63,852 nt of DNA from Microtetraspora glauca (GTDB lineage: Bacteria; Actinomycetota; Actinomycetes; Streptomycetales; Streptomycetaceae): the NCBI GenBank assembly GCA_000721275.1, contig JOFO01000039.1:1-63852 (forward strand), in the 5' to 3' direction. A program made the translations under genes and the position numbers. Below the pieces are notes generated by a model. It was not told where the DNA came from. It was given only the letters and a program-made list of their open reading frames with translations, and made no database searches. Shown one piece after another: positions 33,776 through 42,780 of the stretch; position 1 is the stretch's first letter; each line of letters starts with the position of its first letter.

Positions 33776-34207
33776 CCGCAGCTCCGCCGGTCCGTCCTGC
33801 GGGCGCCGCTCCGGGACCAGCGCGAACGCCTCGACCTCCATGAGCAGTTCGGGCCGCACCAGCGCGTGCACCTGGACCGCCGAGCTCGCCGGCAGCGGAA
33901 GCCCGGCGAAGGCCGCGTCCCGGGCGTCCCGCAGGGCCGGCAGGTGGGCGAGGTCGGTGAGGAAGTAGGTCAGCTTCACCACGTCCCCGAACCCCGCGCC
34001 GGCGGCGGCCAGGCAGCGCTCCAGGTTCGCGAAGACCTGACGGGCCTGCGCGGCCGGGTCGCCCGCGCCCACGACGGCGCCCGAGGCGTCGAGCGCGACC
34101 TGGCCGGAGACCGCGACGAACCGGCCCGTGCCCCAGACGACGTGGCTGTACTGCGGGCTGGGCGCGACGCCCTCGGGAGCGGGCACGTGGGTCAGGTGGC
34201 TGGTCAT
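33764..34207 (-). CDS. ridA: RidA-family (YjgF/UK114) enamine/imine deaminase
   Basis: Protein of 147 residues with a single RidA fold. FVAVSGQVALDASGAVVGAGDPAAQARQVFANLERCLAAAGAGFGDVVKLTYFLTDLAHLPALRDARDAAF is the family core. The usual catalytic Arg/Glu region near the C terminus reads SSAVQVHALVRPELLMEVEAFALVP, so Arg is present in a slightly different setting. RidA clears reactive 2-aminoacrylate from PLP enzymes. ATG 34207 is chosen for its fit to a PafBC-type promoter seven bases upstream. It is convergent with the HEAT gene. Confidence 0.87.
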   Translation of the reverse strand: MTSHLTHVPAPEGVAPSPQYSHVVWGTGRFVAVSGQVALDASGAVVGAGDPAAQARQVFANLERCLAAAGAGFGDVVKLTYFLTDLAHLPALRDARDAAFAGLPLPASSAVQVHALVRPELLMEVEAFALVPERRPQDGPAELRLIR

Positions 34208-34214
34208 GCCCCAC

Positions 34215-34237
34215 ATCCTCGCGCACGCCACTGACAA
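34215..34237 (-). promoter_or_regulatory. Candidate PafBC-dependent (RecA-NDp type) promoter of ridA
   Basis: Minus strand TTGTCAGTG (34229-34237), 8 bases, GAGGAT (34215-34220), then seven bases to ATG 34207. The known actinobacterial LexA-independent damage promoter is TTGTCAGTG-N8-TAGGGT-like. The -35 part and spacing match exactly; the -10 matches 4 of 6. Confidence 0.55.
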
Positions 34238-34266
34238 CGCCCGCGCCCTTCGGGGGGCGCGGGCGT
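34237..34266 (-). terminator. Terminator of the secreted peptidase gene
   Basis: ACGCCCGCGCCC, loop TTCGGG, GGGCGCGGGCGT: perfect 12-bp stem, about 20 bases past the stop at 34288. It abuts the ridA promoter. Confidence 0.7.
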
Positions 34267-34287
34267 CAGGAGTGACGAGAAGCACAG

Positions 34288-35964
34288 TCAGCGCACGTGC
34301 CCCAGCAGGCCGTGGAGGGTGGTCCCGGACGGCAGCACCCGGGCGGCGGCCTTCCGCACGGTGTCCGTCTTCGCGGCTTCCTTCGGGGAGTCCTTCGGTG
34401 CGGCTTCCTTCTCGGCGGGCTTCTTCGCGGGCTTCGCCGCGGCGACCGGGTCAGGCTTCGGCGCCGGGAGGGCGGCGCAGACGGCGTCCACCTCGGACCC
34501 GCCCTCGGCGCGCGGCACGCGCCCCGTGGCGAAGAAGGTGCTCAGGTGCCGGTCGAGGCAGTCGTTGCCGGCGAGGGTCACCCCGTGGTTCCCGCCGCCC
34601 TCCTCGACGACCAGGCTGGAGCCGCGGATCATCCGGTGCAGGGCGAGCCCGCCCTCGTACGGGGTGGCGGCGTCGTCCGTGGCCTGGAGGATGAGGACGG
34701 GCGGCAGCTGGTCGTTGGTGATGTCCGGCGGGGTGAGCGGCTCCACCGGCCAGAACGCGCACGGCGCGTTGTACCAGGCGTTGTTCCAGGTGGAGAAGGG
34801 CGCCTTGGCGTGCACCTCCCAGTTGTCCTTCCGCCACACGTTCCAGTCGCGGGGCCAGGCGGCGTCGCGGCACTGGACGGCGGTGTAGACCGAGTAGCCG
34901 TTGTCGGCGGCGGCGTCGGCCTCGCCGTACCGCTCGTAGGCGGCGGTGAGCGGCGCCGGGTCGCCCTCGTTCACGTACGCCGAGAACGCGGTCGCCAGCT
35001 TCGGCCAGTACCCGTCGTAGTAGCCGCCCGGCAGGAAGGTGTCCTCCAGCTCGCCGGGGCCGACCTTGCCGCCCGCCGGGGAGTCGCGCAGCTCCTCGCG
35101 CATCCGGTACCAGGCGGCCTCGACCTCGGCGGGGTCGGTGCCGAGCCGGTAGACGGCGTCGTGCCGCGCGACCCACGCCATGAAGTCCTTGTGACGGGTG
35201 TCGAAGGCGTAGTCCTGCGCGATGTTGTCCTCGTACCAGACGCCGTTCGGGTTGACGACGGAGTCCAGCGCCATGCGGCCGACCCGCTCCGGGTACAGCC
35301 GCGCGTACACGGCGCCCAGGTAGGTCCCGTACGAGTAGCCGAGGTAGTGGATCCGCTCGGCGCCGAGCGCCCGCCGGATGAGGTCGACGTCGCGGGCGGT
35401 GGAGACGGTGTCGACGTACGGGAGCACGTCGGCGTGCTTCTTGCCGCAGGCGGCGGCGAAGGCCTGGGCGCGCTCCAGGGCGTTGCGCTCGGTGTCGGCG
35501 CCGCGCGGCACGGAGTCCGGGCGGACCGGGTCGAAGTGGCCGGGGCGGCAGTCGAGCGCGGGTTCGCTCTCGCCGACGCCGCGCGGGTCGAAGCCGATCA
35601 CGTCGTACCGGGCGGCGACGTCGGCGGGCAGCGAGGCGGCGACGTAGCCGGCCATGCCGCGTCCGCTGCCGCCGGGGCCGCCCGGGTTGACGAGCAGCGG
35701 ACCCTCGGAGGTCTCGGCGGTGTGCGGGATCCGGGTCAGCGCGAGCGTGATGCTCCGGCCGGCCGGGTCGTCGTGGACGAGCGGCACCCTCAGGGTGGCG
35801 CACTGGAGCCGGGGGTACGCCTTCGTACCGCAGGCGGTCCAGGAGAGGGCGGGGAGGGGGCGGGGGGTCGGGTCACCGGTGCCCGCGGCGGACGCGGGCA
35901 GGACGGTGACCGTCCCGGCGACCAGCGCCCCGGCGGCGATCAGCATTCCTGCGCGGGTGGTCAT
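34288..35964 (-). CDS. Secreted alpha/beta-hydrolase, tripeptidyl-aminopeptidase (Slp/TAP-like)
   Basis: Protein of 558 residues. A Sec signal (MTTRAGMLIAAGALVAGTVTVLPASA) is followed by a family S33 hydrolase: oxyanion region VNPGGPGGSG, nucleophile GYSYGTYLG (Ser ~212), Asp in LQATDDAATPYEGG (~432) and His in EGGGNHGVTL (~461). The TAP-like C-terminal domain is present (CLDRHLSTFFATGRVP). A ~45-residue Lys/Ala/Pro tail (KPAKKPAEKEAAPKDSPKEAAK), unlike the rest in composition, may bind the wall. Streptomyces uses such enzymes to trim tripeptides from secreted proteins. The start is chosen at the signal peptide. Confidence 0.87.
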   Translation of the reverse strand: MTTRAGMLIAAGALVAGTVTVLPASAAGTGDPTPRPLPALSWTACGTKAYPRLQCATLRVPLVHDDPAGRSITLALTRIPHTAETSEGPLLVNPGGPGGSGRGMAGYVAASLPADVAARYDVIGFDPRGVGESEPALDCRPGHFDPVRPDSVPRGADTERNALERAQAFAAACGKKHADVLPYVDTVSTARDVDLIRRALGAERIHYLGYSYGTYLGAVYARLYPERVGRMALDSVVNPNGVWYEDNIAQDYAFDTRHKDFMAWVARHDAVYRLGTDPAEVEAAWYRMREELRDSPAGGKVGPGELEDTFLPGGYYDGYWPKLATAFSAYVNEGDPAPLTAAYERYGEADAAADNGYSVYTAVQCRDAAWPRDWNVWRKDNWEVHAKAPFSTWNNAWYNAPCAFWPVEPLTPPDITNDQLPPVLILQATDDAATPYEGGLALHRMIRGSSLVVEEGGGNHGVTLAGNDCLDRHLSTFFATGRVPRAEGGSEVDAVCAALPAPKPDPVAAAKPAKKPAEKEAAPKDSPKEAAKTDTVRKAAARVLPSGTTLHGLLGHVR

Positions 35965-36146
35965 GGAGCGTGGAGTGCCCCGCGGGGCGCGGGACACGAC
36001 AGGTTCTGCCGGTAATCGACCCGAACGGAGGGCGCGATGACGGCGTGTCAGGTGACTTTCCGGCGTGTCGCCGGGCGGGGTGATCCGGGCCGGGCCGCCG
36101 GGGTCCCGGCCTGGGGCGTCGAGGTCCCGGCCTGGGGCCGTCGGGG

Positions 36147-37178
36147 TCAGAGCAGGGTCAGCTGTTCCGGGTCGCCGGCCGGCGGGGCGGGGGTGGGGCG
36201 CGGGACGCGCCGCGGGGTGCCCCGGTCGGCGGGGCCGATGCCGAACTCGGCGGCCAGTTCGTGGACCTGGCGGGTGATGCGGCGCTGGTACCAGGTCGGC
36301 GCGTAGGCCCCGTCCGCGTACATCCGCTCGTACCGGCCGACCAGGTGGGGGTGGTGGCGGGCGAGCCAGGTCATGAACCACTCGCGGGCGCCGGGCCGCA
36401 GGTGGAGGACGAGCGGGGTGACGGAGACCGCGCCGGCCTCGGCGATGGCGCGGACGGTGGCGCGCAGCTGTTCGGGGGAGTCGCCGAGGAAGGGGACGAC
36501 GGGGGCCATGAGGACCCCGCAGCCGATGCCGTGCTCGCCGAGGACGCGGACGACGTCGAGGCGGCGGTGCGGGGACGGCGTGCCGGGCTCGATCGTGCGC
36601 CACAGCTCCTCGTCGGTGAAGCCGACCGAGACGGAGACGCCGACCTCGGTGACCTCGGCGGCCTGGGTGAGCAGGTCCAGGTCGCGCAGGATGAGGGTGC
36701 CCTTGGTGAGGATGGAGAAGGGGTTGGCCCGGTCGCGCAGCGCGGTGAGGATGCCGGGCATGAGACGGTACCGGCCCTCGGCCCGCTGGTAGCAGTCCAC
36801 GTTGGTGCCCATCGCGATGTGGGCGCCCTGCCAGCGGCGGGAGGCGAGCTGCCGGGCGAGCAGTTCGGGGGCGTTGACCTTGACCACGATCTGGGAGTCG
36901 AAGCCGAGGCCGGTGTCCAGGTCGAGGTAGCTGTGGGTCTTGCGGGCGAAGCAGTAGACACATGCGTGTGTGCAGCCGCGATACGGGTTCACCGTCCATT
37001 CGAACGGCATCCGGGAGGCGCCGGGGACCCGGTTGAGGATGGTGCGGGCACGGACCTCGTGGAAGGTGATCCCGCGGAACTCAGGGGTGTCGAAGGTACG
37101 GGTCGTGACCGCGTCCGCGCCGAAGAGGGCGGTGTCGGCGGGCGCGGACGGGGTCTCGCCCAGATGGTCCCAGCGCAT
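36147..37178 (-). CDS. Radical-SAM protein, Rv2578c family (SplB-like)
   Basis: Protein of 343 residues. The 4Fe-4S/SAM motif is CTHACVYC (Cx3Cx2C) near residue 70 in NPYRGCTHACVYCFARKTHSYLDLDTGLGFD, a form shared with Rv2578c-type and spore-photoproduct-lyase-like proteins. Further blocks are GTNVDCYQRAE and ILTKGTLILRDLDLL. The substrate is not known. GAGGAGGAGG precedes ATG 37178, which decides the start over MNETD... upstream. A LexA box sits ~58 bases upstream, so DNA damage should induce it. Confidence 0.88.
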   Translation of the reverse strand: MRWDHLGETPSAPADTALFGADAVTTRTFDTPEFRGITFHEVRARTILNRVPGASRMPFEWTVNPYRGCTHACVYCFARKTHSYLDLDTGLGFDSQIVVKVNAPELLARQLASRRWQGAHIAMGTNVDCYQRAEGRYRLMPGILTALRDRANPFSILTKGTLILRDLDLLTQAAEVTEVGVSVSVGFTDEELWRTIEPGTPSPHRRLDVVRVLGEHGIGCGVLMAPVVPFLGDSPEQLRATVRAIAEAGAVSVTPLVLHLRPGAREWFMTWLARHHPHLVGRYERMYADGAYAPTWYQRRITRQVHELAAEFGIGPADRGTPRRVPRPTPAPPAGDPEQLTLL

Positions 37179-37230
37179 GACGCCTCCTCCTCGATCGGTT
37201 TCGTTCATGCGTTCGACTGCAGTGGCCTCC

Positions 37231-37248
37231 AGAATAGAACATCTGTTC
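37231..37248 (-). promoter_or_regulatory. LexA (SOS) box abutting the -10 of the radical-SAM gene
   Basis: GAAC-ATCT-GTTC (37237-37248) fits the actinobacterial LexA operator GAAC-N4-GTTC. On the minus strand TATTCT (37231-37236) follows at once and is a good -10, so bound LexA would block the promoter. Confidence 0.75.
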
Positions 37249-37344
37249 CCTTGATCGCCGCCACCCCGATTTCGCGCCCCGCCGGGCACGTGGTTCGCTT
37301 GGCCCACACCCCTGCACGAACCCCTGACAGCTGGAGGAAATGCG

Positions 37345-37788
37345 ATGGCGCAGGTCGAGGCCACGACGGAACGGATCATCGCGGCGGACGCGGAGACCGT
37401 GTTCGACACGCTGGCCGACTACAGCGGCACGCGCGCGAAGCTGCTGCCCGAGCACTTCAGCGAGTACGAGGTGCGCGAGGGCGGCGACGGCGAGGGCACC
37501 CTCGTCCACTGGAAGCTCCAGGCCACCAGCAAGCGCGTCCGCGACTGCCTCCTGGAGGTCACCGAGCCCACCGACGGGCAGCTCGTCGAGAAGGACCGCA
37601 ACTCCTCCATGGTCACCACCTGGACCGTGACCCCCGCCGGCGAGGGCAAGTCGCGCGCCGTCGTCACCACCGTCTGGAACGGCGCCGGCGGCATCGGCGG
37701 CTTCTTCGAGCGCACCTTCGCGCCCAAGGGCCTCGCCCGGATCTACGACGCCGTGCTCGCCAACCTGGCGGCCGAGACCGAGAAGTAA
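37345..37788 (+). CDS. SRPBCC-family (START-like) protein
   Basis: Protein of 147 residues forming one helix-grip fold with a large hydrophobic cavity. VEATTERIIAADAETVFDTLADYSGTRAKLLPEHFSEYEVREGGDGEGTLVHWKLQ and the C-terminal helix FFERTFAPKGLARIYDAVLANLAAE fit polyketide-cyclase/dehydrase-like SRPBCC proteins. GGAGG lies 7 bases before ATG 37345. It is divergent from the LexA-regulated gene, but the LexA box is over 90 bases away. Ligand unknown. Confidence 0.85.
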   Translation: MAQVEATTERIIAADAETVFDTLADYSGTRAKLLPEHFSEYEVREGGDGEGTLVHWKLQATSKRVRDCLLEVTEPTDGQLVEKDRNSSMVTTWTVTPAGEGKSRAVVTTVWNGAGGIGGFFERTFAPKGLARIYDAVLANLAAETEK

Positions 37789-38064
37789 CGCCCGGGGCGT
37801 TCACCGATTCGAGTGGATTCCCCGCCGCCCCCGTACCGGCGCCCGACGCGCCGAGGGGGCGCGGGGAGATCCGCAAACGCGCTGATGAAGCGCCTCAAGT
37901 GCCCCCTCGCGCACCGCCGTTCACCCCCGCCGCGCCACCCGCCGCCCGTCCCGCCCGACTTGCTCCCGCTTCGCGCCCGATGCGAAGAATGGCCCGTCCC
38001 CCGAGACCGCCTCCCCGCCGAGGCCCGCCGACCCGGGGCGACGCCGTGACGAGGGGAGCCGTAC

Positions 38065-40527
38065 GTGGGTGCCATCACGCTGGTGAAAGACACAGGGGAA
38101 GCCGCGGCGCGCCCCCAGGACGGCCCGCCCGGCGGCCCCCCGCCGCAGCCCGCGGCCGAGGCGCCCCTCGACCCCCGCCGCGTCCGGCTCGTCTTCTTCG
38201 GCCTCATGCTCGCGCTGCTCCTCGCCGCGCTGGAGCAGATGATCGTCGCCACCGCCCTGCCGAAGATCGTCGGCGAACTCCAGGGCCTGGACCGGATGTC
38301 CTGGGCGATCACCGCCTACCTGCTGACCTCCACCATCGGCCTGCCCGTCTACGGCAAGCTCGGCGACCTCCTCGGCCGCAAGAGCGTCTTCCTCTTCGCC
38401 ATCGTCGTCTTCGTCATCGGCTCCGGCCTCGCCGGCTGGTCCCGCAGCATGGACGAGCTCATCGCCTTCCGCGCCCTCCAGGGCGTCGGCGCCGGCGGCC
38501 TCATGATCGGCGTCCAGGCGATCATCGCCGACATCGTCCCGCCCCGCGAACGCGGCCGCTACATGGGCCTGATCGGCGCCGCCTTCGGCCTCGCCTCCGT
38601 CGCCGGACCGCTCCTCGGCGGCTTCTTCACCGACCACGTCTCCTGGCGCTGGTGCTTCTACTTCAACGTCCCCTTCGGGCTCGTCACCCTCGCCGTCGTC
38701 GCCGTCGTCCTCAAACTGCCCAAGCCGAAGGCCCGCGCCCGCTTCGACGTCCTCGGCACCCTGCTCCTCGCCGCCGCCTCCACCTGCCTGGTCCTGCTGA
38801 CCAGTTGGGGCGGGACGGAGTACGAATGGGACGACCGGGTCATCCTCGGCCTCGGCTGCGGCGCCGCCGGAACCGTCCTGCTCTTCCTGGTCGTCGAGCA
38901 CCGCGCGCCCGAACCCCTCATCCCCCTCCGCCTGTTCCGCGACTCCGTCTTCACCGTCACGTCGCTCGTCGGCGCCGTCGTCGGCATCGCCCTCTTCGGC
39001 GCGGCCAGTTACCTGCCGACCTTCCTCCAGATGGTCGAGGGCGCCACCGCCACCGAGTCCGGGCTGCTCATGCTGCCGCTGATGGGCGGGATCGTCGTCG
39101 CCTCCGTCGTCTCCGGCCAGCTCATCAGCCGCACCGGCCGGTACAAGATCTACCCGCTGATCGGCTCCGCGCTCGCCGTCGCCGGCATGGCCCTGCTCTC
39201 CCGCATGGACACCGGCACGCCGCGCCTCACCCACAGCCTCTGGCAGGCCGTGCTCGGCACCGGCATCGGCCTGATCATGCCGGTGCTCATCCTCGCCGTG
39301 CAGAACTCCGTCCGCCCCGCCGACCTCGGCACCGCCACCAGCGCCCACAACTACTTCCGCCAGATCGGCGGCAGCGTCGGCGCCGCGATCTTCGGCACCC
39401 TCTTCGCCGCCCGCCTCGACTCCGCCCTCGCCGACCGGCTCCCCGCGCTCCAGGACCCCGCCGCCGCAGGGGCCGCCGCCCTGCCGCCCGCCGAGGCGAT
39501 CACCCCGCAGACGGTGCACGCCCTCCCGCCCGCCCTGCGCGACCTCTACATCCAGGCGTACGCGGACGCCATGCCGCGCATCTTCCTCTACCTCGTGCCG
39601 GTCCTCGTGCTCGGCCTCGTCCTCGCCTTCTTCCTCAAGGAGCAACCGCTGGTGTCCCACCCCACCCCCGCCACCGAGGCCTCCGACGCCTACCTCGACA
39701 CCGGCGTCCAGGCCGTCCCGCACGCCCGCCACGCCGCCCCCGCCCCGGCGCCCGCCGCACCCCTCCACACCGGGGTGCCCGTCTGCGGCACCGTCCAGCA
39801 CCACGACGGCAGCCGCGTCCCGCGCGCCGCGCTCACCCTCATCGACGTCGGCGGACGCCAGGTCGGCCGCGGCGCCAGCGGCGAGGACGGGCGGTACGCG
39901 CTCAGCGTGCCCGCCAGCGGCTCGTACGTGCTGATCGCCGCGGCCGGCGGCCACCAGCCGCAGGCCGTCTCCGTGACCGTCGGCGACCGGCCCGTCGACC
40001 TCGATGTCGTCCTCGGCGGCGCCGGCCGGCTCGCCGGCTGCGTCCTCACCGCCGACGGCAGCCCCGTCCGGGACGCCGCCGTCACCCTCACCGACGTGCG
40101 CGGCGAGGTCGTCGCGTCCACCCGCAGCGGACGCGAGGGCGGGTACGTGATCACCGAACTGGTCGCCGGCGAGTACACCCTCGCGGCCAGCGCCCCCGCC
40201 TTCCGGCCCGCCGCCGTCCCGGTCAGCGTCCAGTCCTCCCGCGAGACCCGCCAGGACATCGAGCTGGCGGGCGGCGCGGTGCTGCGCGGCACGGTCCGGG
40301 CCGGCGGCGGACGGCCGGTCGAGGACGCCCGGGTCACCCTGCTCGACGCCGCCGGGAACGTCGTCGACACGCTCACCACCGGCCCCGACGGCACCTTCCG
40401 CTTCGTCGACCTGTCCTCCGGCGAGTACACGGTCATCGCCGCCGGCTACCCGCCCGTCGCCACCGTCCTCCAGGTGGCCGGCGGCGGCCGCACCGAACGC
40501 GACCTCCAGCTCGGCCACCAGGACTGA
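38065..40527 (+). CDS. MFS drug-exporter (EmrB/QacA, DHA2) fused to three carboxypeptidase-regulatory-like domains
   Basis: Protein of 820 residues. A 14-helix exporter (~35-530) shows the DHA2 marks [35 protein letters not shown] (motif A) and [38 protein letters not shown] (motif C). Then come three ~80-residue beta-sandwich repeats from ~570, ~652 and ~736, each with G-x-V...A-x-V-x-L-x-D...G-x-Y...L-x-x-G-x-Y-x-L/V-x-A (carboxypeptidase-regulatory/CnaB-like). The last helix leaves the repeats on one face, most likely the cytoplasm given the even helix count. GGGGAG precedes GTG 38065. Substrate unknown. Confidence 0.88.
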   Translation: MGAITLVKDTGEAAARPQDGPPGGPPPQPAAEAPLDPRRVRLVFFGLMLALLLAALEQMIVATALPKIVGELQGLDRMSWAITAYLLTSTIGLPVYGKLGDLLGRKSVFLFAIVVFVIGSGLAGWSRSMDELIAFRALQGVGAGGLMIGVQAIIADIVPPRERGRYMGLIGAAFGLASVAGPLLGGFFTDHVSWRWCFYFNVPFGLVTLAVVAVVLKLPKPKARARFDVLGTLLLAAASTCLVLLTSWGGTEYEWDDRVILGLGCGAAGTVLLFLVVEHRAPEPLIPLRLFRDSVFTVTSLVGAVVGIALFGAASYLPTFLQMVEGATATESGLLMLPLMGGIVVASVVSGQLISRTGRYKIYPLIGSALAVAGMALLSRMDTGTPRLTHSLWQAVLGTGIGLIMPVLILAVQNSVRPADLGTATSAHNYFRQIGGSVGAAIFGTLFAARLDSALADRLPALQDPAAAGAAALPPAEAITPQTVHALPPALRDLYIQAYADAMPRIFLYLVPVLVLGLVLAFFLKEQPLVSHPTPATEASDAYLDTGVQAVPHARHAAPAPAPAAPLHTGVPVCGTVQHHDGSRVPRAALTLIDVGGRQVGRGASGEDGRYALSVPASGSYVLIAAAGGHQPQAVSVTVGDRPVDLDVVLGGAGRLAGCVLTADGSPVRDAAVTLTDVRGEVVASTRSGREGGYVITELVAGEYTLAASAPAFRPAAVPVSVQSSRETRQDIELAGGAVLRGTVRAGGGRPVEDARVTLLDAAGNVVDTLTTGPDGTFRFVDLSSGEYTVIAAGYPPVATVLQVAGGGRTERDLQLGHQD

Positions 40528-40549
40528 CCGGGACCGGCCGGGCGGTGCC

Positions 40550-41728
40550 TCAGGAGGCGGTCGGCGCGGCCTTCCGCAGGGCGGCGATGCAGCTGCCGAT
40601 CGCCTCCTGGAGCGCTTCGAGGCGCTGGAGCATGTCCTCCTCGTAGATCTCCTCCTCCAGCACCTCGTCGAGCGTCAGCTCCTCGAAGACCTTCGTGGCC
40701 TTCTGCAGCGAGCTGTAGAACCGGGTCCGGCGCTCCTGCACCCGCAGCTTCGGGTCCTCCTCGACGGCCTTGGCGACGAGCCCCTTCACCGACTCGTACG
40801 CCTCGCCGGCCCACTCGCCGGCCTCCTCCGCGTCGTCCAGCTCGTCGATCAGCGACAGATGCCGCTCCGCCTCCGCGCGGACCTCCGGCGGCGCCTCCAC
40901 CGTCTGCCCGGCAGGCGTCTTGACCTGCCCGTTCTCCACGATCTGGCGGACGTAGCCGATCCGGTCCGCGACCTTCGCCTCGGTGGCCACGGCCTTCTTC
41001 AGGCCGTCGGTGCGGGCGATGGCCCGCGCCAGCTCCGTCTGGAGCGCCGGGTCCTCCTTCATCCGGTCGAGCAGCGCCCCGCGCGCCGCCTCCGCCGTCC
41101 CCGGGTCGGCGAGGATCGCGGCCCGCAGCGCCGTCGGGTTCTCCGCCACTTCCAGCGCCTTCGTCGGCCGGATGCCCTCCGCCTCGGCGGCGGCGGTGAT
41201 CGCCTGGCCGCGCACCGAGGTCGCGCTGGTGCGGGAGGCGTAGTACGACAGCCACACGTCCGCGTCCGGCAGCTCGATGTCGGCGCCCGGCTCCAGCACC
41301 TCGAACTGCGGCACCAGACCGTCGTCGGCCGCCATGTCCCACGCCTTGTAGTACCGCATGACCCGCTCGGGGGAGCACCCCGCCAGCGCCGCGAACGCCC
41401 GCGCCGACACCTTCCGCGCCGCCACCCCCTCGGCCGCCTGCCCCCCGGGCCGCACGCTCCGCGCCACCTTCAGCGCGAAGGCCCAGCCGCCGGTCCGCGC
41501 GTACACCCCGAAGTCCCGGGCGTCCCGGACGACGACCGGGTCGTGCCCGGCGGGGTCGGCCGCGCCCTCGTCCTCCCCGTCGGTCTCGTCGGTCTCGCCG
41601 GTCGCGACGGTCCTTTCGGACACCTCGGGCGCGGGGGCGGCCTCCGGGACCCAGAAGTTCTCCGCCGGCTCGGAGGAGTCGGGGGCGGGGGCGGGCGTGG
41701 TGTCGGACGGATCGAGGGCGATGGTCAC
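40550..41728 (-). CDS. Conserved protein of unknown function, possible helix-turn-helix (ParB/KorB-like?)
   Basis: Protein of 392 residues that I do not recognise. An acidic Pro/Glu-rich N terminus (~1-70) precedes VVRDARDFGVYARTGGWAFALKVARSV, then KVSARAFAALAGCSPERVMRYYKAWDMAADDG, which looks like a helix-turn-helix. A long, mostly helical Glu/Ala-rich part follows, ending in an acidic helix (EELTLDEVLEEEIYEEDMLQRLEALQEAIGSCIAALRKA). It has no signal peptide or membrane segment. A GTG at 41728 with GGAG eight bases upstream is taken as start; longer starts are possible. It is divergent from the M55 peptidase operon. Confidence 0.6.
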   Translation of the reverse strand: MTIALDPSDTTPAPAPDSSEPAENFWVPEAAPAPEVSERTVATGETDETDGEDEGAADPAGHDPVVVRDARDFGVYARTGGWAFALKVARSVRPGGQAAEGVAARKVSARAFAALAGCSPERVMRYYKAWDMAADDGLVPQFEVLEPGADIELPDADVWLSYYASRTSATSVRGQAITAAAEAEGIRPTKALEVAENPTALRAAILADPGTAEAARGALLDRMKEDPALQTELARAIARTDGLKKAVATEAKVADRIGYVRQIVENGQVKTPAGQTVEAPPEVRAEAERHLSLIDELDDAEEAGEWAGEAYESVKGLVAKAVEEDPKLRVQERRTRFYSSLQKATKVFEELTLDEVLEEEIYEEDMLQRLEALQEAIGSCIAALRKAAPTAS

Positions 41729-41897
41729 CGAGAACACTCCGGATCGGTCGGGCGGGACAACTGCGGCCGACAGCCTATACGTACCCTTGGCGCTGTTTGG
41801 CACGATTCCGGACACGGCCTTCCCGGAACCCCGGGGAAGGCCCCTGACCTGCCCGTACGTCCGTCCCGGCGGCGCCAGTGGTCCACTCCAACGACAG

Positions 41898-41906
41898 TTG
41901 TCCACA
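41898..41906 (+). promoter_or_regulatory. Perfect DnaA box
   Basis: TTGTCCACA equals the preferred Streptomyces DnaA box. It stands alone, 28 bases upstream of the -10 of the M55 gene (41934), about where a -35 or activator site would lie. Confidence 0.5.
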
Positions 41907-41933
41907 GGGGTGGTGGCCGTGCCGGGCGGAGCG

Positions 41934-41939
41934 TACGGT
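41934..41939 (+). promoter_or_regulatory. Leaderless -10 box of the peptidase operon
   Basis: TACGGT, seven bases, ATG 41947. Confidence 0.5.
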
Positions 41940-41946
41940 TCCCTGC

Positions 41947-42780
41947 ATGAAGATCCTCATCAGCGCCGACATGGAGGGCGCCACCGGTGTCACCTGGCCC
42001 GCCGACGTGCTGCCCGGCACGCCGCAGTGGGAGCGGTGCCGGCCCATGTTCACCTCGGACGTGAACGCGGCGGCGCTCGGGTTCTTCGACGGCGGCGCCG
42101 ACGAGGTGCTGGTGAACGAGGCGCACTGGACGATGCGGAACCTGCTCCTGGAGCGGCTGGACGAGCGGGTGCAGATGCTCACCGGCCGGCACAAGTCCCT
42201 CTCCATGGTCGAGGGCGTCCAGCACGGGGACGTCGACGGGATCGCCTTCGTCGGCTACCACACCGGCGCCGGCGCCGAGGGCGTCCTCGCCCACACCTAC
42301 CTCGCCAACTCGATCACCGGCGTCTGGCTGAACGGCCTCCGGGCGAGCGAGGGCGTCCTCAACGCCCATGTCGTCGCCGAGTACGGCGTCCCCGTCGTCC
42401 TCGTCACCGGCGACGACCTGACCTGCGAGGACGCCCTCGGGTACGCCCCCGAGGCACTGAAGGTCGCCGTCAAGGACCACGTCTCGCGGTACGCGGCGGT
42501 GTGCCGGACGCCGGCCCGCACCGCCGCCGACATCCGGGCCGCCGCCCGCGAGGCCGCCGCCCTCGCCGTCCGGCACGAACCGGTGCACGCCGGACCGCAC
42601 ACCGTCGAGGTCGAGTTCGACGCCGAGCACCTGGGCGCCGCCGCCACGGTGGTTCCCGGCGTGGCGCGGAGCGGCGAGCGGCGCGTCGCGTACACCAGCG
42701 CGACGATGTACGAGGCGATCCGCACGTTCAAAGCGGTCACGACGATCGTCTCGGCCGCCGTGGAGGAGCAGTATGGCTAG
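41947..42780 (+). CDS. M55-family D-aminopeptidase (DppA-like)
   Basis: Protein of 277 residues. The zinc ligands of DppA are recognisable: SADMEGATGVT (Asp8/Glu10), LVNEAHWTMRNLLLERL (His ~60), GYHTGAGAEGVLAHTY (His ~104 and ~115) and SEGVLNAHVVAEYGVPVVLVTGDD (Glu ~133). M55 enzymes cut D-amino-acid peptides. It is the first gene of a four-peptidase operon; the next start overlaps its end by eight bases. Confidence 0.88.
   Translation: MKILISADMEGATGVTWPADVLPGTPQWERCRPMFTSDVNAAALGFFDGGADEVLVNEAHWTMRNLLLERLDERVQMLTGRHKSLSMVEGVQHGDVDGIAFVGYHTGAGAEGVLAHTYLANSITGVWLNGLRASEGVLNAHVVAEYGVPVVLVTGDDLTCEDALGYAPEALKVAVKDHVSRYAAVCRTPARTAADIRAAAREAAALAVRHEPVHAGPHTVEVEFDAEHLGAAATVVPGVARSGERRVAYTSATMYEAIRTFKAVTTIVSAAVEEQYG

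Noticed and set aside
36261..40646. A 1461-codon open frame on the + strand
   Set aside because: It is antisense to the peptidase and radical-SAM genes and out of frame with the MFS gene; its Arg/Pro/Gly-rich translation has no family motifs. Such frames are expected in high-GC DNA.
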